From JAFGUF01 sp040883315 (GTDB lineage: Bacteria; Bacillota; Clostridia; Christensenellales; UMGS416): 64,000 nt of DNA. The translations under genes were made by a program, and so were the position numbers. The notes beneath the pieces are model-generated. The model searched no databases. It was not told the origin of the DNA and worked only from the letters and a program-made list of their open reading frames with translations. This document shows positions 24,957-33,924 of the stretch, piece after piece; the stretch's first letter is position 1, and each line of letters starts with the position of its first letter. Location of the stretch: the NCBI GenBank assembly GCA_040883315.1, contig JBFLKU010000027.1:1-64000 (forward strand), in the 5' to 3' direction.

Positions 24957-26483
24957 ATGAAAAGAAAACAAATTACTATTTTACTGATTATGGTGATGAT
25001 TTCTGCGTTGACAGCCTGTTTTGGAAACGGCGATACAGCAGATAGTCAAACCTCTGCAGGGCTTGCAGAGGATGCAGTGCTGGAGATATCCGGGCAAGGA
25101 ATCAGCATAACTTTATCAGCTGATGACATGCTGTCGAAGCAGCTGGAAACATTCTCATGCGACCATATCGACTCCACAGGCGAGGTGACAAAAGTAACAG
25201 TCTCTGGATTTTCACTGGCAAATATATTTCAAGAGAACGGAATATCTCTTGATGATACAGCCTCTCTTAACTTAATTGGTTCCGATGGGTACATTATGTC
25301 GGCACCTGCAGAGGAATACGCACAAAGCGGCGTATATATTCTGCTGAATTATGAAGGAGACGACCTGTCATATCCAAGAAGCTGTATCCCAGATAGGCGC
25401 GCAATGTACTGGGTGAGAGACCTTTCAAAAATAGAAGTAGTGATGGGTGGTGCAGAGGCTGCAGCACAAGTGGACGTGACAAGAATAGATATGTTCCGAG
25501 AAGGAGCTGCATCTATGGAGGGACAGAAGCTTAACAACTTTGGATTTATGGTTAATTCATATTCACTAAAAGATTACTTTGAAGAAAAAATCGGAGAGAT
25601 TCCAATTGATCCGCTTAAAATGATAGCAGCAGATGGCTTTGAGAAATCTGAGACATCAGAAGTATTCTTTCAAAATTATATTACGCTGGAAGCAGAAGAA
25701 GGCGAAGAAGGGGATTTGCCGCTATATTTTTCCGATACTATCAGTGATGGAATGCGTGTGAAGCAACTGGACTATGTTATTGCTGGAACTAATTCTATTT
25801 ATTTTGGCGAAGGCATAACTGTGAAAGAGCTGTTTGAGGCAGTGGGAATGATTGAAGCGGATTCATATAGTTTTATAGCAAGTGATGGATTTGAAGTTGT
25901 CGTACCAAAAGATGCGCTTGAATTCGGCATTATATCTAAAGATGAAGAAGGCGGATATATACGTGCAGATTTTGAAGGATATGAATGGGGCGATACCGCA
26001 GGCAAAGGAAAAGTGAAGCACCTTACTACAATTATTGCTGACGGATATAATAAAATAGCAGATTCAGGCGAGGCTGCGGAGACAGCAGAAGTAGAAAAAT
26101 TCTCCATTAAGTGCTTTGTAGGCGGTGAAAAAGCCATTGTAACAGAGGAAGACTTTTTGGCATTGCCTCAAAGTGAAAGAACCATTACAAAAACCAATTC
26201 AAAAGGTGAAACAACAACAGCTCTTTATAAAGGCGTTCACTGGACAGACATAGCTGCATTTATTGGTGCAGACCCTATGACTGACGTTGTGCTTGTAGCA
26301 TCTGACGGATATGAAATGAATATAACATCAGATATGCTAAACGACCCTAATTCTTTATTTGCCTTATATCAAGACGGTGAGCTTATTGCAAGTGAAGGAG
26401 ACGGACACATATGGTTTTGTGCATCCGAAAACTTTACGGCAAACAACTGGGTAAAGTACATTACAAAAATAATTATTGATTAA
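24957..26483 (+). CDS. lipoprotein with repeated molybdopterin-binding-like domains
   Basis: About 508 residues, exported. A signal peptide ends in a lipobox (LTAC), with Cys near residue 19. The rest is four or so repeats that each contain a GFSLANIF- or GVHWTDIA-type helix followed by a LIGSDGY/VASDGYEM strand. This resembles the cofactor domain of sulfite-oxidase-like proteins (PF00174), often seen in tandem in clostridial lipoproteins. The conserved cysteine ligand of sulfite oxidase is not evident, so it may bind a ligand rather than catalyse redox chemistry. It is first in an ECF transporter operon behind a candidate riboswitch, so it may be the surface receptor. Confidence 0.65.
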   Translation: MKRKQITILLIMVMISALTACFGNGDTADSQTSAGLAEDAVLEISGQGISITLSADDMLSKQLETFSCDHIDSTGEVTKVTVSGFSLANIFQENGISLDDTASLNLIGSDGYIMSAPAEEYAQSGVYILLNYEGDDLSYPRSCIPDRRAMYWVRDLSKIEVVMGGAEAAAQVDVTRIDMFREGAASMEGQKLNNFGFMVNSYSLKDYFEEKIGEIPIDPLKMIAADGFEKSETSEVFFQNYITLEAEEGEEGDLPLYFSDTISDGMRVKQLDYVIAGTNSIYFGEGITVKELFEAVGMIEADSYSFIASDGFEVVVPKDALEFGIISKDEEGGYIRADFEGYEWGDTAGKGKVKHLTTIIADGYNKIADSGEAAETAEVEKFSIKCFVGGEKAIVTEEDFLALPQSERTITKTNSKGETTTALYKGVHWTDIAAFIGADPMTDVVLVASDGYEMNITSDMLNDPNSLFALYQDGELIASEGDGHIWFCASENFTANNWVKYITKIIID

Positions 26484-26533
26484 ATCAAAATGACTAAACA
26501 GCAGAGCTTTATGCAGGACTATAAGGAGCCATT

Positions 26534-27163
26534 ATGAATCAGGTGAAAAAGCCATATTTTAAGCTATCAGATTATATTTTGATGTCCATGATAGCCTCGA
26601 TGGGGATAGCGGTTAAGGTGATTATTGTTCCGCTCGCCCACATACTCACAGGGCCGCTTTTTATACCCGGTGGTGTTGTGGCCGGTGGGTTTTACATGGC
26701 GTTTTTAGTGCTTGGCGAGGCTATAACCAGAAAGCATGGTACGGCAACAATAATTGCCCTTATTCAGGCAGTTGTAGTGCTGATTACAGGCACTCTAGGC
26801 TCTCATGGCGCAGCCAGCTTGTTTACGTATACTCTGCCTGGCATAGCAGTGGATATGGTTTTTCTTATCCTTAGGTGTAACCAATGGTGCATGCTTAGCT
26901 GCTTTATTGGCGGCGTAGCTGCAAATGTCACGGGAAGCTTTGCTGTAAACCTTACAATATTTAATCTTTCATTTGTTCCTTTGATGCTCTCTTTATTAAC
27001 CGCAGCATTGACGGGGGGATTAGGAGGATTAATATCTTATTCAATAGCATCGAATTTAAGAAAATTTGGTGTACTGGGAAAGGGCGCGGAAGCCTCGAGC
27101 TCCGTGCCCCTGCCTAGCAAAGAAATGATAGACAAGACAATAGGAGCCGAAAATGAAAAATAA
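26534..27163 (+). CDS. ECF transporter S component (substrate-binding membrane protein)
   Basis: A 209-residue protein with about six membrane segments, small and glycine-rich as S components are. Its two ATPases and T component are encoded four to six genes downstream. S components set the substrate of the energy-coupling-factor importer. The closest feel is of the cofactor and precursor group (PGGVVAGGFYMA, GTLGSHGAASLFTYTLPG), but I cannot assign thiamine, cobalt, biotin or another ligand. The flanking genes point to a pterin or metal-pterin type compound. AAGGAG precedes the ATG, and the end overlaps the next gene by 11 bases. Confidence 0.8.
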   Translation: MNQVKKPYFKLSDYILMSMIASMGIAVKVIIVPLAHILTGPLFIPGGVVAGGFYMAFLVLGEAITRKHGTATIIALIQAVVVLITGTLGSHGAASLFTYTLPGIAVDMVFLILRCNQWCMLSCFIGGVAANVTGSFAVNLTIFNLSFVPLMLSLLTAALTGGLGGLISYSIASNLRKFGVLGKGAEASSSVPLPSKEMIDKTIGAENEK

Positions 27164-28616
27164 TACTTTGCTTTTCATATCCCTTGTTTTTGCTCTTTTG
27201 CTGTCATCATGCTCTCTTGAAAATATATATAGTGCATCTATAGAGCCGACCTTGAAAGTGACGGGAGACGTAGAAGCAGAGGTTGAGCTGGAGACATCAG
27301 AAGGCTATGATGTAGTAGATTATATATATAATGATGAAAAAGTGAAGGCTATTTCGCTACAGTCTGTTTTGAAGAGTGCAGCACCTGTTGGGAATGAACT
27401 ATCTATATTTTTATGTTCTAATGACGGAGTGATGGCAAGAATTCCGATTTCTGAAATAGACGAAGAATGTATGCTGTTTATGACTGATGAAAACGGGTGG
27501 GTATTTAATTCACCAAATCATCCTAAGCTTTCGGGAATAAAGCGAATGGATAAAATTGTGGTATGCTCAGAAGAGTCTGTAATAAATCAGAATTGCTTCA
27601 GAATGATATATGGGAAAAAGTATCTGACAAGAACATACGGGCAGTTGTTTTATGAGGACGCATTAGTATATTCAGTACTGGAAGGTAAGGCAAAGCAAAA
27701 CGGCTACACAGCCGATGCATACACAAGAAGGCAGCTAATAGCTTTGTCATCATTTACAGAGGAACTGGGTGCTCAGGATGAAAAGAACGCAATTGCATAT
27801 TTTGCAGATGGCTCTTCAAGGGAGATAGGGCTGGATGGATACATAGAGTGGCGTGGCACTTCAGCAGACTATATTGGCTCTGATATGAAGGCGAGAGAGG
27901 CAGATATTATTGGCGTTTGGATAGATGCACCGAATTTATCTATCACAGATATAGCATCTATTGCTATTGACAAGCTAAACGAAGGAAATGTTCTGATTAT
28001 AGAGATGGATGGACTGGGCTACTATAATATAGCTGAACATCAGCCTGAATATATAAGCAGCAAAAATATTAGTATGATGAGAACTGTTATGCCGTCTATA
28101 TCCAATGTATCATTGGCTGCCATAGTAACTGGGCAAGAGCCAAAGGTGAACGGAGTGACCGAAAGAGGGAATAGAAATCTAAACGTTTATGACATGTTCA
28201 AAAAAGCTAAAGAGCAGGGAGCAGAGTGTGCAGTAGTTGAAGGCGATACAGTTCTTGTTTCGATGAGTATAGAGCAGACACTGAATGTAGACACCAATAA
28301 TGATGGGTATACAGACAATGAAGTGCTGGAAAGTGCATTAAAAAAAATAGACGAGGGATACAATTTTATTTATGTGCATTTTCACGGATTTGATGATACA
28401 GCACATACATTCGGACCATCGTCCGATGAAGCGGCACAAAAAGCTGAGGAGATAGATAGATATGTAAAAACCTTATGCGAGCATTTTAGTGGAACAGTAA
28501 TTATTACAGCGGATCATGGACAGCATGATACAAAAGATGAAGGAAAGCTAGGAAATCATGGCGAATTTTTGCCTGTTGATATGATAGTTCCTTTTATTAT
28601 ATTTGAGGTGAATTAA
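27153..28616 (+). CDS. lipoprotein fusing a molybdopterin-binding-like domain to a type I phosphodiesterase domain
   Basis: A 487-residue exported protein. The lipobox LLSSC puts the anchor Cys near residue 20. Residues about 30-140 form one domain like those of the first lipoprotein (LSIFLCSNDGVMARIP). Residues about 270-487 are an alkaline phosphatase / nucleotide pyrophosphatase fold. The metal Asp lies in EMDGLGYYN, the nucleophile region is MPSISNVSLAAIVTG (Ser where Thr is usual), and later ligands lie in HFHGFDDTAHT and TADHGQHD. It could hydrolyse a phosphodiester or phosphoester at the cell surface, for example removing a nucleotide from a cofactor before import. The fusion itself is direct evidence that the two domains share a ligand. 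Confidence 0.75.
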   Translation: MKNNTLLFISLVFALLLSSCSLENIYSASIEPTLKVTGDVEAEVELETSEGYDVVDYIYNDEKVKAISLQSVLKSAAPVGNELSIFLCSNDGVMARIPISEIDEECMLFMTDENGWVFNSPNHPKLSGIKRMDKIVVCSEESVINQNCFRMIYGKKYLTRTYGQLFYEDALVYSVLEGKAKQNGYTADAYTRRQLIALSSFTEELGAQDEKNAIAYFADGSSREIGLDGYIEWRGTSADYIGSDMKAREADIIGVWIDAPNLSITDIASIAIDKLNEGNVLIIEMDGLGYYNIAEHQPEYISSKNISMMRTVMPSISNVSLAAIVTGQEPKVNGVTERGNRNLNVYDMFKKAKEQGAECAVVEGDTVLVSMSIEQTLNVDTNNDGYTDNEVLESALKKIDEGYNFIYVHFHGFDDTAHTFGPSSDEAAQKAEEIDRYVKTLCEHFSGTVIITADHGQHDTKDEGKLGNHGEFLPVDMIVPFIIFEVN

Positions 28617-29146
28617 TGATGAAAAAAATAAGCAAAAGTACACTAGTTGTTATAATAAGTATTGCTGTATTAGTGACTGCAGTGGCTGTTTTTGCATTCT
28701 TGAATGCGGATGATATCGGCAAGAAACAGGAGATGGAAATGAATGCCGAATTCATGATTAAATACGGAGACGCTAGTTGGACTATAACTATGCAGGATAT
28801 GCTTGATTTAGAGCCTGTTGAATTCAATACAACTATGGATACCAGCACCACAGACCCTACTCAAGTTGTTTTTTCGGGCGTGGAGCTGAAAACTATATGT
28901 GAAAGCATAGGGCTCGATATATCATCATCGGAAGTTTTTGAAGTGCGAGCTTTAGACGGATATTCATCGGCATTGAAGTTGGATGAAGTGATGGAAGACG
29001 GCAATGTTTACATATGCATATCTATGAATGAAGAGCCGCTAAAAATAAAGAGTGAAGGTGGCAAAGGCCCATATATGATGGTGATAAAAAGTGCACAGTT
29101 TTCACAAAGATGGTGCAAATTTGTTCAAGAGATAGATATAAGATGA
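28616..29146 (+). CDS. membrane-anchored protein with one molybdopterin-binding-like domain
   Basis: A 176-residue protein with one N-terminal membrane segment (about 8-30) and an external domain like the repeats in the two lipoproteins (VVFSGVELKTICES, then VRALDGYSSALKLDE, then KGPYMMVIKSAQFSQRW). It has no lipobox. It overlaps both neighbours by one to four bases. It may hold the ligand near the membrane transporter. Enzymatic activity is not indicated. Confidence 0.65.
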   Translation: MMKKISKSTLVVIISIAVLVTAVAVFAFLNADDIGKKQEMEMNAEFMIKYGDASWTITMQDMLDLEPVEFNTTMDTSTTDPTQVVFSGVELKTICESIGLDISSSEVFEVRALDGYSSALKLDEVMEDGNVYICISMNEEPLKIKSEGGKGPYMMVIKSAQFSQRWCKFVQEIDIR

Positions 29147-29817
29147 TAGCATTAGAAGCAGAAAAAATATGTTTTGCATATGATGAAGCTTTGCTTTTAT
29201 CAGATATCAGTATACAGATTTCTGAAGGAGAATGTGTAGCCTTGACAGGGCCTTCCGGCAGCGGGAAGTCTACTTTATGCTATATTCTTTGCGGAGTAAT
29301 ACCTCGCTCTATTGATGGAGAGGTGAAGGGCAAGGTTTGGCTTTTTGGAGATGAAATAAAATCGCTTTCTTTGGAAGACACTGTAGAGCGCGTTGGAATT
29401 GTTTTTCAAAACCCTGATTCTCAACTGTTTTCGCCGACCGTAGAAGATGAAATAGCCTTTGGACCAGAAAACATGTGTATGCCAAAGAAGGAAATAGGAA
29501 AAAGGATTGAATATGCTCTGGAAACAGTAGGCATGCAAGGCTATAGATATGCAAATCCTTCGCATTTATCAGGAGGACAGAAACAACTGGTTGCACTTGC
29601 TGCAATGCTAGCTCTAGAGCCAAAAGCGCTGATATTTGATGAATCTATGTCGCAACTGGATGATGAATCAACTCTGCTAGTAAAAAACGCAATTCAAAAG
29701 CTGCAGAGCCAAGGCAAGGCAATATTGATAGTAGAACACGATGCTGAAAATCTGGATATTGCAGACAGGGTTTATAAACTAGAAGGCGGCATTCTGGAAG
29801 AGGTTGATAATGACTGA
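29143..29817 (+). CDS. ECF transporter ATPase 1
   Basis: About 224 residues of ABC ATPase. Walker A is GPSGSGKST, the Q loop is FQNPDSQLFS, the signature is LSGGQKQ, and Walker B is LIFDESMS with Ser in place of the usual Pro. The FQNPDxQLF form is typical of CbiO/EcfA. ATG 29143 overlaps the previous stop as ATGA and fits better than the longer frame. With the second ATPase and the T component it powers uptake. Confidence 0.9.
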   Translation: MIALEAEKICFAYDEALLLSDISIQISEGECVALTGPSGSGKSTLCYILCGVIPRSIDGEVKGKVWLFGDEIKSLSLEDTVERVGIVFQNPDSQLFSPTVEDEIAFGPENMCMPKKEIGKRIEYALETVGMQGYRYANPSHLSGGQKQLVALAAMLALEPKALIFDESMSQLDDESTLLVKNAIQKLQSQGKAILIVEHDAENLDIADRVYKLEGGILEEVDND

Positions 29818-30469
29818 TACTATTATTCAATTGAAAGATATTTTATTTGCCTATCATAAGAGCCAGTTTTCAATAATGTGCGATAATCTAGAGCTGAAAG
29901 CAAAAGAAGTCACTGTGTTTACCGGCAAAAACGGAAGCGGCAAGACCACATTGCTGAAGCTTTGCTGCGGCATACTGAAGCCGAGTAAAGGGAGCCTATA
30001 TATTGATGGAGAAGATGCGAAAAAATGGTCACTTGGTAAAATAGGCGGAAACATAGGGTATCTTTTTCAGGAGCCGTCACATCAGCTTTTCACAGCAACA
30101 GTATGGGATGAAATGACGTTTATCGGAAGAATACTGGAAAAGGATACAGATGAAATACAAAAAAGAGCCATTACTTTGCTAAAGCGATTTAATTTAATAG
30201 ACTTGATAGAGCGAAGCATTTATAAGCTGAGCCGTGGAGAGAAACAGCGGCTTGCAATTGCTGCGATATTGATGCAGGATATCAGGTATTTAATATTGGA
30301 TGAACCAACGACTGGGCTAGATAAGCAAAACAAAGTAATCCTATATGAGATGATAGACTCACTTGTGAATGATGGAATGGGAATAGCAATTATTTCGCAC
30401 AATAAAGAATTGATATCGAGATACAAAGACAGGCAGATAGTAGTGGATAAAGGCAAGGTGATAGTATGA
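29810..30469 (+). CDS. ECF transporter ATPase 2
   Basis: About 219 residues of ABC ATPase paired with the preceding one. Walker A is GKNGSGKTT, the Q loop is FQEPSHQLFT, the signature is LSRGEKQR, and Walker B is LILDEPTTGLD. Two different ATPases are normal in ECF importers with dedicated modules. It overlaps ATPase 1 by eight bases and the T component by four. Confidence 0.9.
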   Translation: MTDTIIQLKDILFAYHKSQFSIMCDNLELKAKEVTVFTGKNGSGKTTLLKLCCGILKPSKGSLYIDGEDAKKWSLGKIGGNIGYLFQEPSHQLFTATVWDEMTFIGRILEKDTDEIQKRAITLLKRFNLIDLIERSIYKLSRGEKQRLAIAAILMQDIRYLILDEPTTGLDKQNKVILYEMIDSLVNDGMGIAIISHNKELISRYKDRQIVVDKGKVIV

Positions 30470-31200
30470 GAAATCTAGATCCACGTATGAAGCTTTTATC
30501 TATTATAGTTATTACAACAATGGCACTGATTTTTTCACACCCTATATGGATGCTATCTCTGGCGGTTTCAGCGCTTCTGCTAAGCATTTTGCTGGGAGGC
30601 GATATTGTTGGTTTTGTAAAAAGGCTAAGCAAATTTACACAGCTTTTTATTGTGATTATGTTGGTACAGATTGTATTTGTCAGAACCGGCAAAGAAATTT
30701 TGCAGATAAGAGACTGTAACATTATATATTATGATGGATTAATTAGAGGAATCAACACAGGGATGAGATATTTTATAGTAATATGTTCAGCGTCAGTAAT
30801 GTCTGCTGAAAACAGCAGAAGGGTTATAACATCTATAACACAGATGAAGGTTCCTTATATATTCGCTTTTATGATGATGATAACACTGCGTTTTTTGCCT
30901 ATTTTTATGGAAAGCTTTTCTGAGGCGATGATATCTGTTCAGCTAAGGGGAGTGGAGCTGAAGAAAGTGAAAATAGGCAGGAAAATAAATCTATACTCAC
31001 ATCTGCTGATGCCTGTTGTGGCAGATGCGGTAATAAAATCTCAAGAACTCTCCACCGCAATGGAGGCCAGAGGATTTGGGGCGATGAAAAAACGCACTTC
31101 GTACTTGACTGTGCATATGAAAAAAATTGACTATGTTTATTTCATATTGTTTATATGCATCAGTGCTGGTGTTTTGGTACTATACAATTTGTATATTTAG
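30466..31200 (+). CDS. ecfT: ECF transporter T component (EcfT/CbiQ family)
   Basis: A 244-residue membrane protein with about five to six segments. The coupling motif AMEARGFG near residue 200 is diagnostic of EcfT, and a preceding QLRGVEL gives the second Arg-Gly motif. It joins the S component to the two ATPases. A complete S-A-A'-T set in one operon means a group I, dedicated importer. Confidence 0.92.
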   Translation: MRNLDPRMKLLSIIVITTMALIFSHPIWMLSLAVSALLLSILLGGDIVGFVKRLSKFTQLFIVIMLVQIVFVRTGKEILQIRDCNIIYYDGLIRGINTGMRYFIVICSASVMSAENSRRVITSITQMKVPYIFAFMMMITLRFLPIFMESFSEAMISVQLRGVELKKVKIGRKINLYSHLLMPVVADAVIKSQELSTAMEARGFGAMKKRTSYLTVHMKKIDYVYFILFICISAGVLVLYNLYI

Positions 31201-31210
31201 GGAGGAAAAG

Positions 31211-31963
31211 ATGAAAGTAATTGCAGTTAACGGAATTAGCAAGTCGGGCAAAACTACAATATGTGAAACTATAATAAAGGGATTAAGGGCAAGAGGATAC
31301 ACTGTGGGATCTGTTAAAGAGATTCATTTTGAATCTTTTAAAATTGACCCAAATCCCAGCTCAAATACAAACAGGCATTCTGCTGCGGGGGCACAGCTGG
31401 TAACTGCAAGAGGCATGGCGGAAACGGACATTCTGTATCCCTACACACTTTCAATTGAGGATATTTTAAAGCACTATGACCATGACTATGTCATTTTGGA
31501 GGGGGTTACAGACTGCAATGCACCTAGAATAATAACGGCACACAATGAAGACGAAGTGAAAGAGAGAATAGACGGGCGTGCAATACTAGCATCTGGCGTG
31601 ATTGCCAATTCCGGAGTAGAAGAAATCGCAGGACTTCCCGTGATAAATGCTCTTGCGAATCCTAATGAACTTATAGATTTTGTGGTTGATAATGCATTTG
31701 AGCCGCTTCCATCTTTCGATCCGGAATGCTGCTCTGAATGCGGATATAGCTGTCGCGAGCTTGCTGGACTGATAGCGAATAAAAAAGCAACTATAGAACA
31801 ATGTGTATTGTCATCTCCAGATATAGAGCTGAAAATAGATGGATACAATATAGATATGGTTCCCTTTGTGCAGAAAATACTGAAAAACGCTATTTTGGGT
31901 ATCGCCAGTGAATTGTCTGGGTTCAATAAAAACAGTGAAATAGAAATAAGATTCAAATCATGA
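31211..31963 (+). CDS. MobB-like P-loop protein with a C-terminal cysteine cluster
   Basis: About 251 residues. The N-terminal domain has the Walker A loop NGISKSGKTT and the SVKEIHFESF pattern of MobB, the GTP-binding partner in making molybdopterin guanine dinucleotide. The C-terminal part has a cysteine cluster (CCSECGYSC and a later Cys in IEQCVL) that could hold an iron-sulfur cluster or a metal. The start is ATG 31211 after GGAGG; longer frames overlap the T gene out of context. Its presence in the transporter operon is the best single clue that the imported ligand is linked to pterin cofactors. Confidence 0.8.
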   Translation: MKVIAVNGISKSGKTTICETIIKGLRARGYTVGSVKEIHFESFKIDPNPSSNTNRHSAAGAQLVTARGMAETDILYPYTLSIEDILKHYDHDYVILEGVTDCNAPRIITAHNEDEVKERIDGRAILASGVIANSGVEEIAGLPVINALANPNELIDFVVDNAFEPLPSFDPECCSECGYSCRELAGLIANKKATIEQCVLSSPDIELKIDGYNIDMVPFVQKILKNAILGIASELSGFNKNSEIEIRFKS

Positions 31964-32568
31964 AATTACATTCTTTAAAAAACGAAGTATATAGAGAAGG
32001 CGACAAGGTAATGAAACGATTTGCTGATAAAGAGGCATTTTTCAGAGAGCTCGAAACTGCACAGAAATTGAGAGAATGCGGTGTTTCTGTAGCAAAAGTG
32101 ATTGAATCATCGGATAATCAAATCATTTATGAGTGGATTGAAGGAGAGGGCTATCATAATCTGGTGGATTCTTTTGAGCAAAAGCATGCCAGGGCTTTGG
32201 TGGATTGGCTTGTGCAATATTATCACGCTACAGGTAGGCTGAGAGGAGATGTGAACCTACGTAATTTCATATACAATGATGAACTTAATAAATGTATTGG
32301 AGTTGATTTTGAGGAAAACTACACGGAAGGCGAAGAGGAAAAGGATTTCGGACGAATAATAGCATTTGCTTCCACTTATGAACCGTCATTTACTGAAAAC
32401 AAAAAGAACTGCATAAAGCTATTAATGGATGAGTTTGAAAGAGTTGGAGCGGATAAAGCTAAGATTAAGGAGTCGTATTTGGCTGAAATTTATGATATTA
32501 TCAAACGCCGAACAAATAGATTCTATGATTTGAATTATGCTATCGCCTTTTTGGAGGACACTGTATGA
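31960..32568 (+). CDS. small protein-kinase-fold enzyme (Bud32/RIO/WaaP-like)
   Basis: A 202-residue protein with the minimal kinase core. An N-terminal Lys (in KVMKRF) and Glu serve for ATP, the catalytic loop is GDVNLRNFIYND, and the metal Asp lies in VDFEEN. Enzymes of this size phosphorylate small molecules, lipids or proteins. In this operon it could rephosphorylate an imported, dephosphorylated ligand, complementing the surface phosphodiesterase. It overlaps its neighbours by four bases on both sides. Confidence 0.65.
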   Translation: MKLHSLKNEVYREGDKVMKRFADKEAFFRELETAQKLRECGVSVAKVIESSDNQIIYEWIEGEGYHNLVDSFEQKHARALVDWLVQYYHATGRLRGDVNLRNFIYNDELNKCIGVDFEENYTEGEEEKDFGRIIAFASTYEPSFTENKKNCIKLLMDEFERVGADKAKIKESYLAEIYDIIKRRTNRFYDLNYAIAFLEDTV

Positions 32569-32939
32569 AAAAAAGAAATTTAGTAATTACGATTTGGTGC
32601 TTGCTGATAATAGTCGCTGCATTTTTCCTAGTCAAGCTTTGGATAGATAACAGACCTAAGTATTTAGACTATAATGATGGAATATATGTGGGCGAAGCAC
32701 AGGGGATGAGAAAACATCTAAAGGTTCAGATTACTTTGGAAGATGGATATATTACTCAAGTTGAAGTGATAGAGCATTATGAGAAAGGCTCTGCCTATTA
32801 TAGTGAGCCGGTTCAAAGGATACCAGAGGCAATATTAAAAGAGCAGTCGCCTGAGGTAGATGTAGTTGCAGGGGCTTCTTTTACTAGCTATGGAATTATG
32901 GACGCTGTGATAGATGCATTAGAGCAAGCCAATAAATAA
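32565..32939 (+). CDS. membrane-anchored FMN-binding domain protein
   Basis: A 124-residue protein: one membrane segment (about 7-26), then an FMN-binding domain (PF04205 type). The flavinylation motif D-x-x-S/T-G-A-T reads DVVAGAS at 99-105, so Ser105 would carry FMN in place of Thr, or the flavin may be bound without a covalent link. Such domains carry electrons at the outer face of the membrane and need ApbE when covalently modified. It is the last gene of the ECF operon and could keep a redox-sensitive ligand reduced outside the cell. Confidence 0.8.
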   Translation: MKKRNLVITIWCLLIIVAAFFLVKLWIDNRPKYLDYNDGIYVGEAQGMRKHLKVQITLEDGYITQVEVIEHYEKGSAYYSEPVQRIPEAILKEQSPEVDVVAGASFTSYGIMDAVIDALEQANK

Positions 32940-33054
32940 AATAAAAAATATTTCGTCATTATATAGCTCAAATAGTATTATAAAAAACGAGAAGATGCAT
33001 TTACGCAGAATGGTTATTAATTGATAGAGGCTCCCAAAAGCATTCGTAATAATC

Positions 33055-33798
33055 TTAATTTCTGCTCCATTTGTGTCTGAAGTGTTTGTTTCTGTATTCC
33101 AGAGGAGTCATCCCAACCTCTTTTTTAAAAATATTAATGAAGTGGGAATGAGATGAAAAGGATAGGAAATTGGCTATATCTAAGCACGTATAATCTGAGT
33201 ATTTCAATAAATTCATTGATGTTTTTATTCGCTGCAGTCTAATATAGCGGCTGAGCGTAATTCCTGTTTCCTTTTTAAATAGAGTGCATAAATAGTTTGG
33301 ATTAAGTTTTACGATAATTGCAAGATCAGTTATATTGATACGAGTATGTAAATGAGAGTCTATATAATCAATGCATATAGCTACATTTTTTGAATAGATG
33401 TTTTTGTGCTTTAGATTACGCATTCTATTGGTTAGGTCATATACCATTTCTTTGTGTAGGCTCTTTATCTCTTCGCAGGAGTTGCATACATCCGCTCTTT
33501 GAATATACAGGTCACTTATGGTGTATGCGACCTCGGAGTCCATACCGCCCTCTATACAAAATCTTGTTATAAAAGCTGTTGTAATTATGAAATGATACTT
33601 CAAGTTTCGCGACGGTTCATCAGAAAGATGACCTAGACCCGTGCTTGTGAGGGGAAGCATCAGCGTTTTTACTTTATTTATGTCACCGGTTTTTACTGCA
33701 TCATAGAAGGCTAACTCATTATCATATGGAAGATGAAACAAATCATTTTCTCTCTGATAGAATAATGCTTGTACTAAATTACTTGTTGTATTATTCAT
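33055..33798 (-). CDS. AraC-family transcriptional regulator
   Basis: A 247-residue regulator. The last 100 residues hold two helix-turn-helix units of the AraC type (ITDLAIIVKLNPNYLCTLFKKETG and the later FSSHSHFINIFKKEVGMTPLEYR, written here in parts). The N-terminal part has no cupin pattern and resembles the helical sensor of clostridial sugar regulators. AGGAGA precedes the ATG. It is divergent from the GH5 glycosidase gene, the likely target. Confidence 0.88.
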   Translation of the reverse strand: MNNTTSNLVQALFYQRENDLFHLPYDNELAFYDAVKTGDINKVKTLMLPLTSTGLGHLSDEPSRNLKYHFIITTAFITRFCIEGGMDSEVAYTISDLYIQRADVCNSCEEIKSLHKEMVYDLTNRMRNLKHKNIYSKNVAICIDYIDSHLHTRINITDLAIIVKLNPNYLCTLFKKETGITLSRYIRLQRIKTSMNLLKYSDYTCLDIANFLSFSSHSHFINIFKKEVGMTPLEYRNKHFRHKWSRN

Positions 33799-33924
33799 CT
33801 GTATTATTTTCTCCTGTAGAATAACTGAATATTATATAAGAATTATGACACAAATGTGAGAAAAATGATATAAAAATAGAAATAATTGTGCTAAATTCTA
33901 ATAAGAGATACGGAGGTAAAAGAT

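Noticed and set aside
24642..24971. Minus-strand open frame of 109 codons in the ECF operon leader
   Set aside because: The region is better explained by a structured RNA leader; the frame has no ribosome site or recognisable domain.
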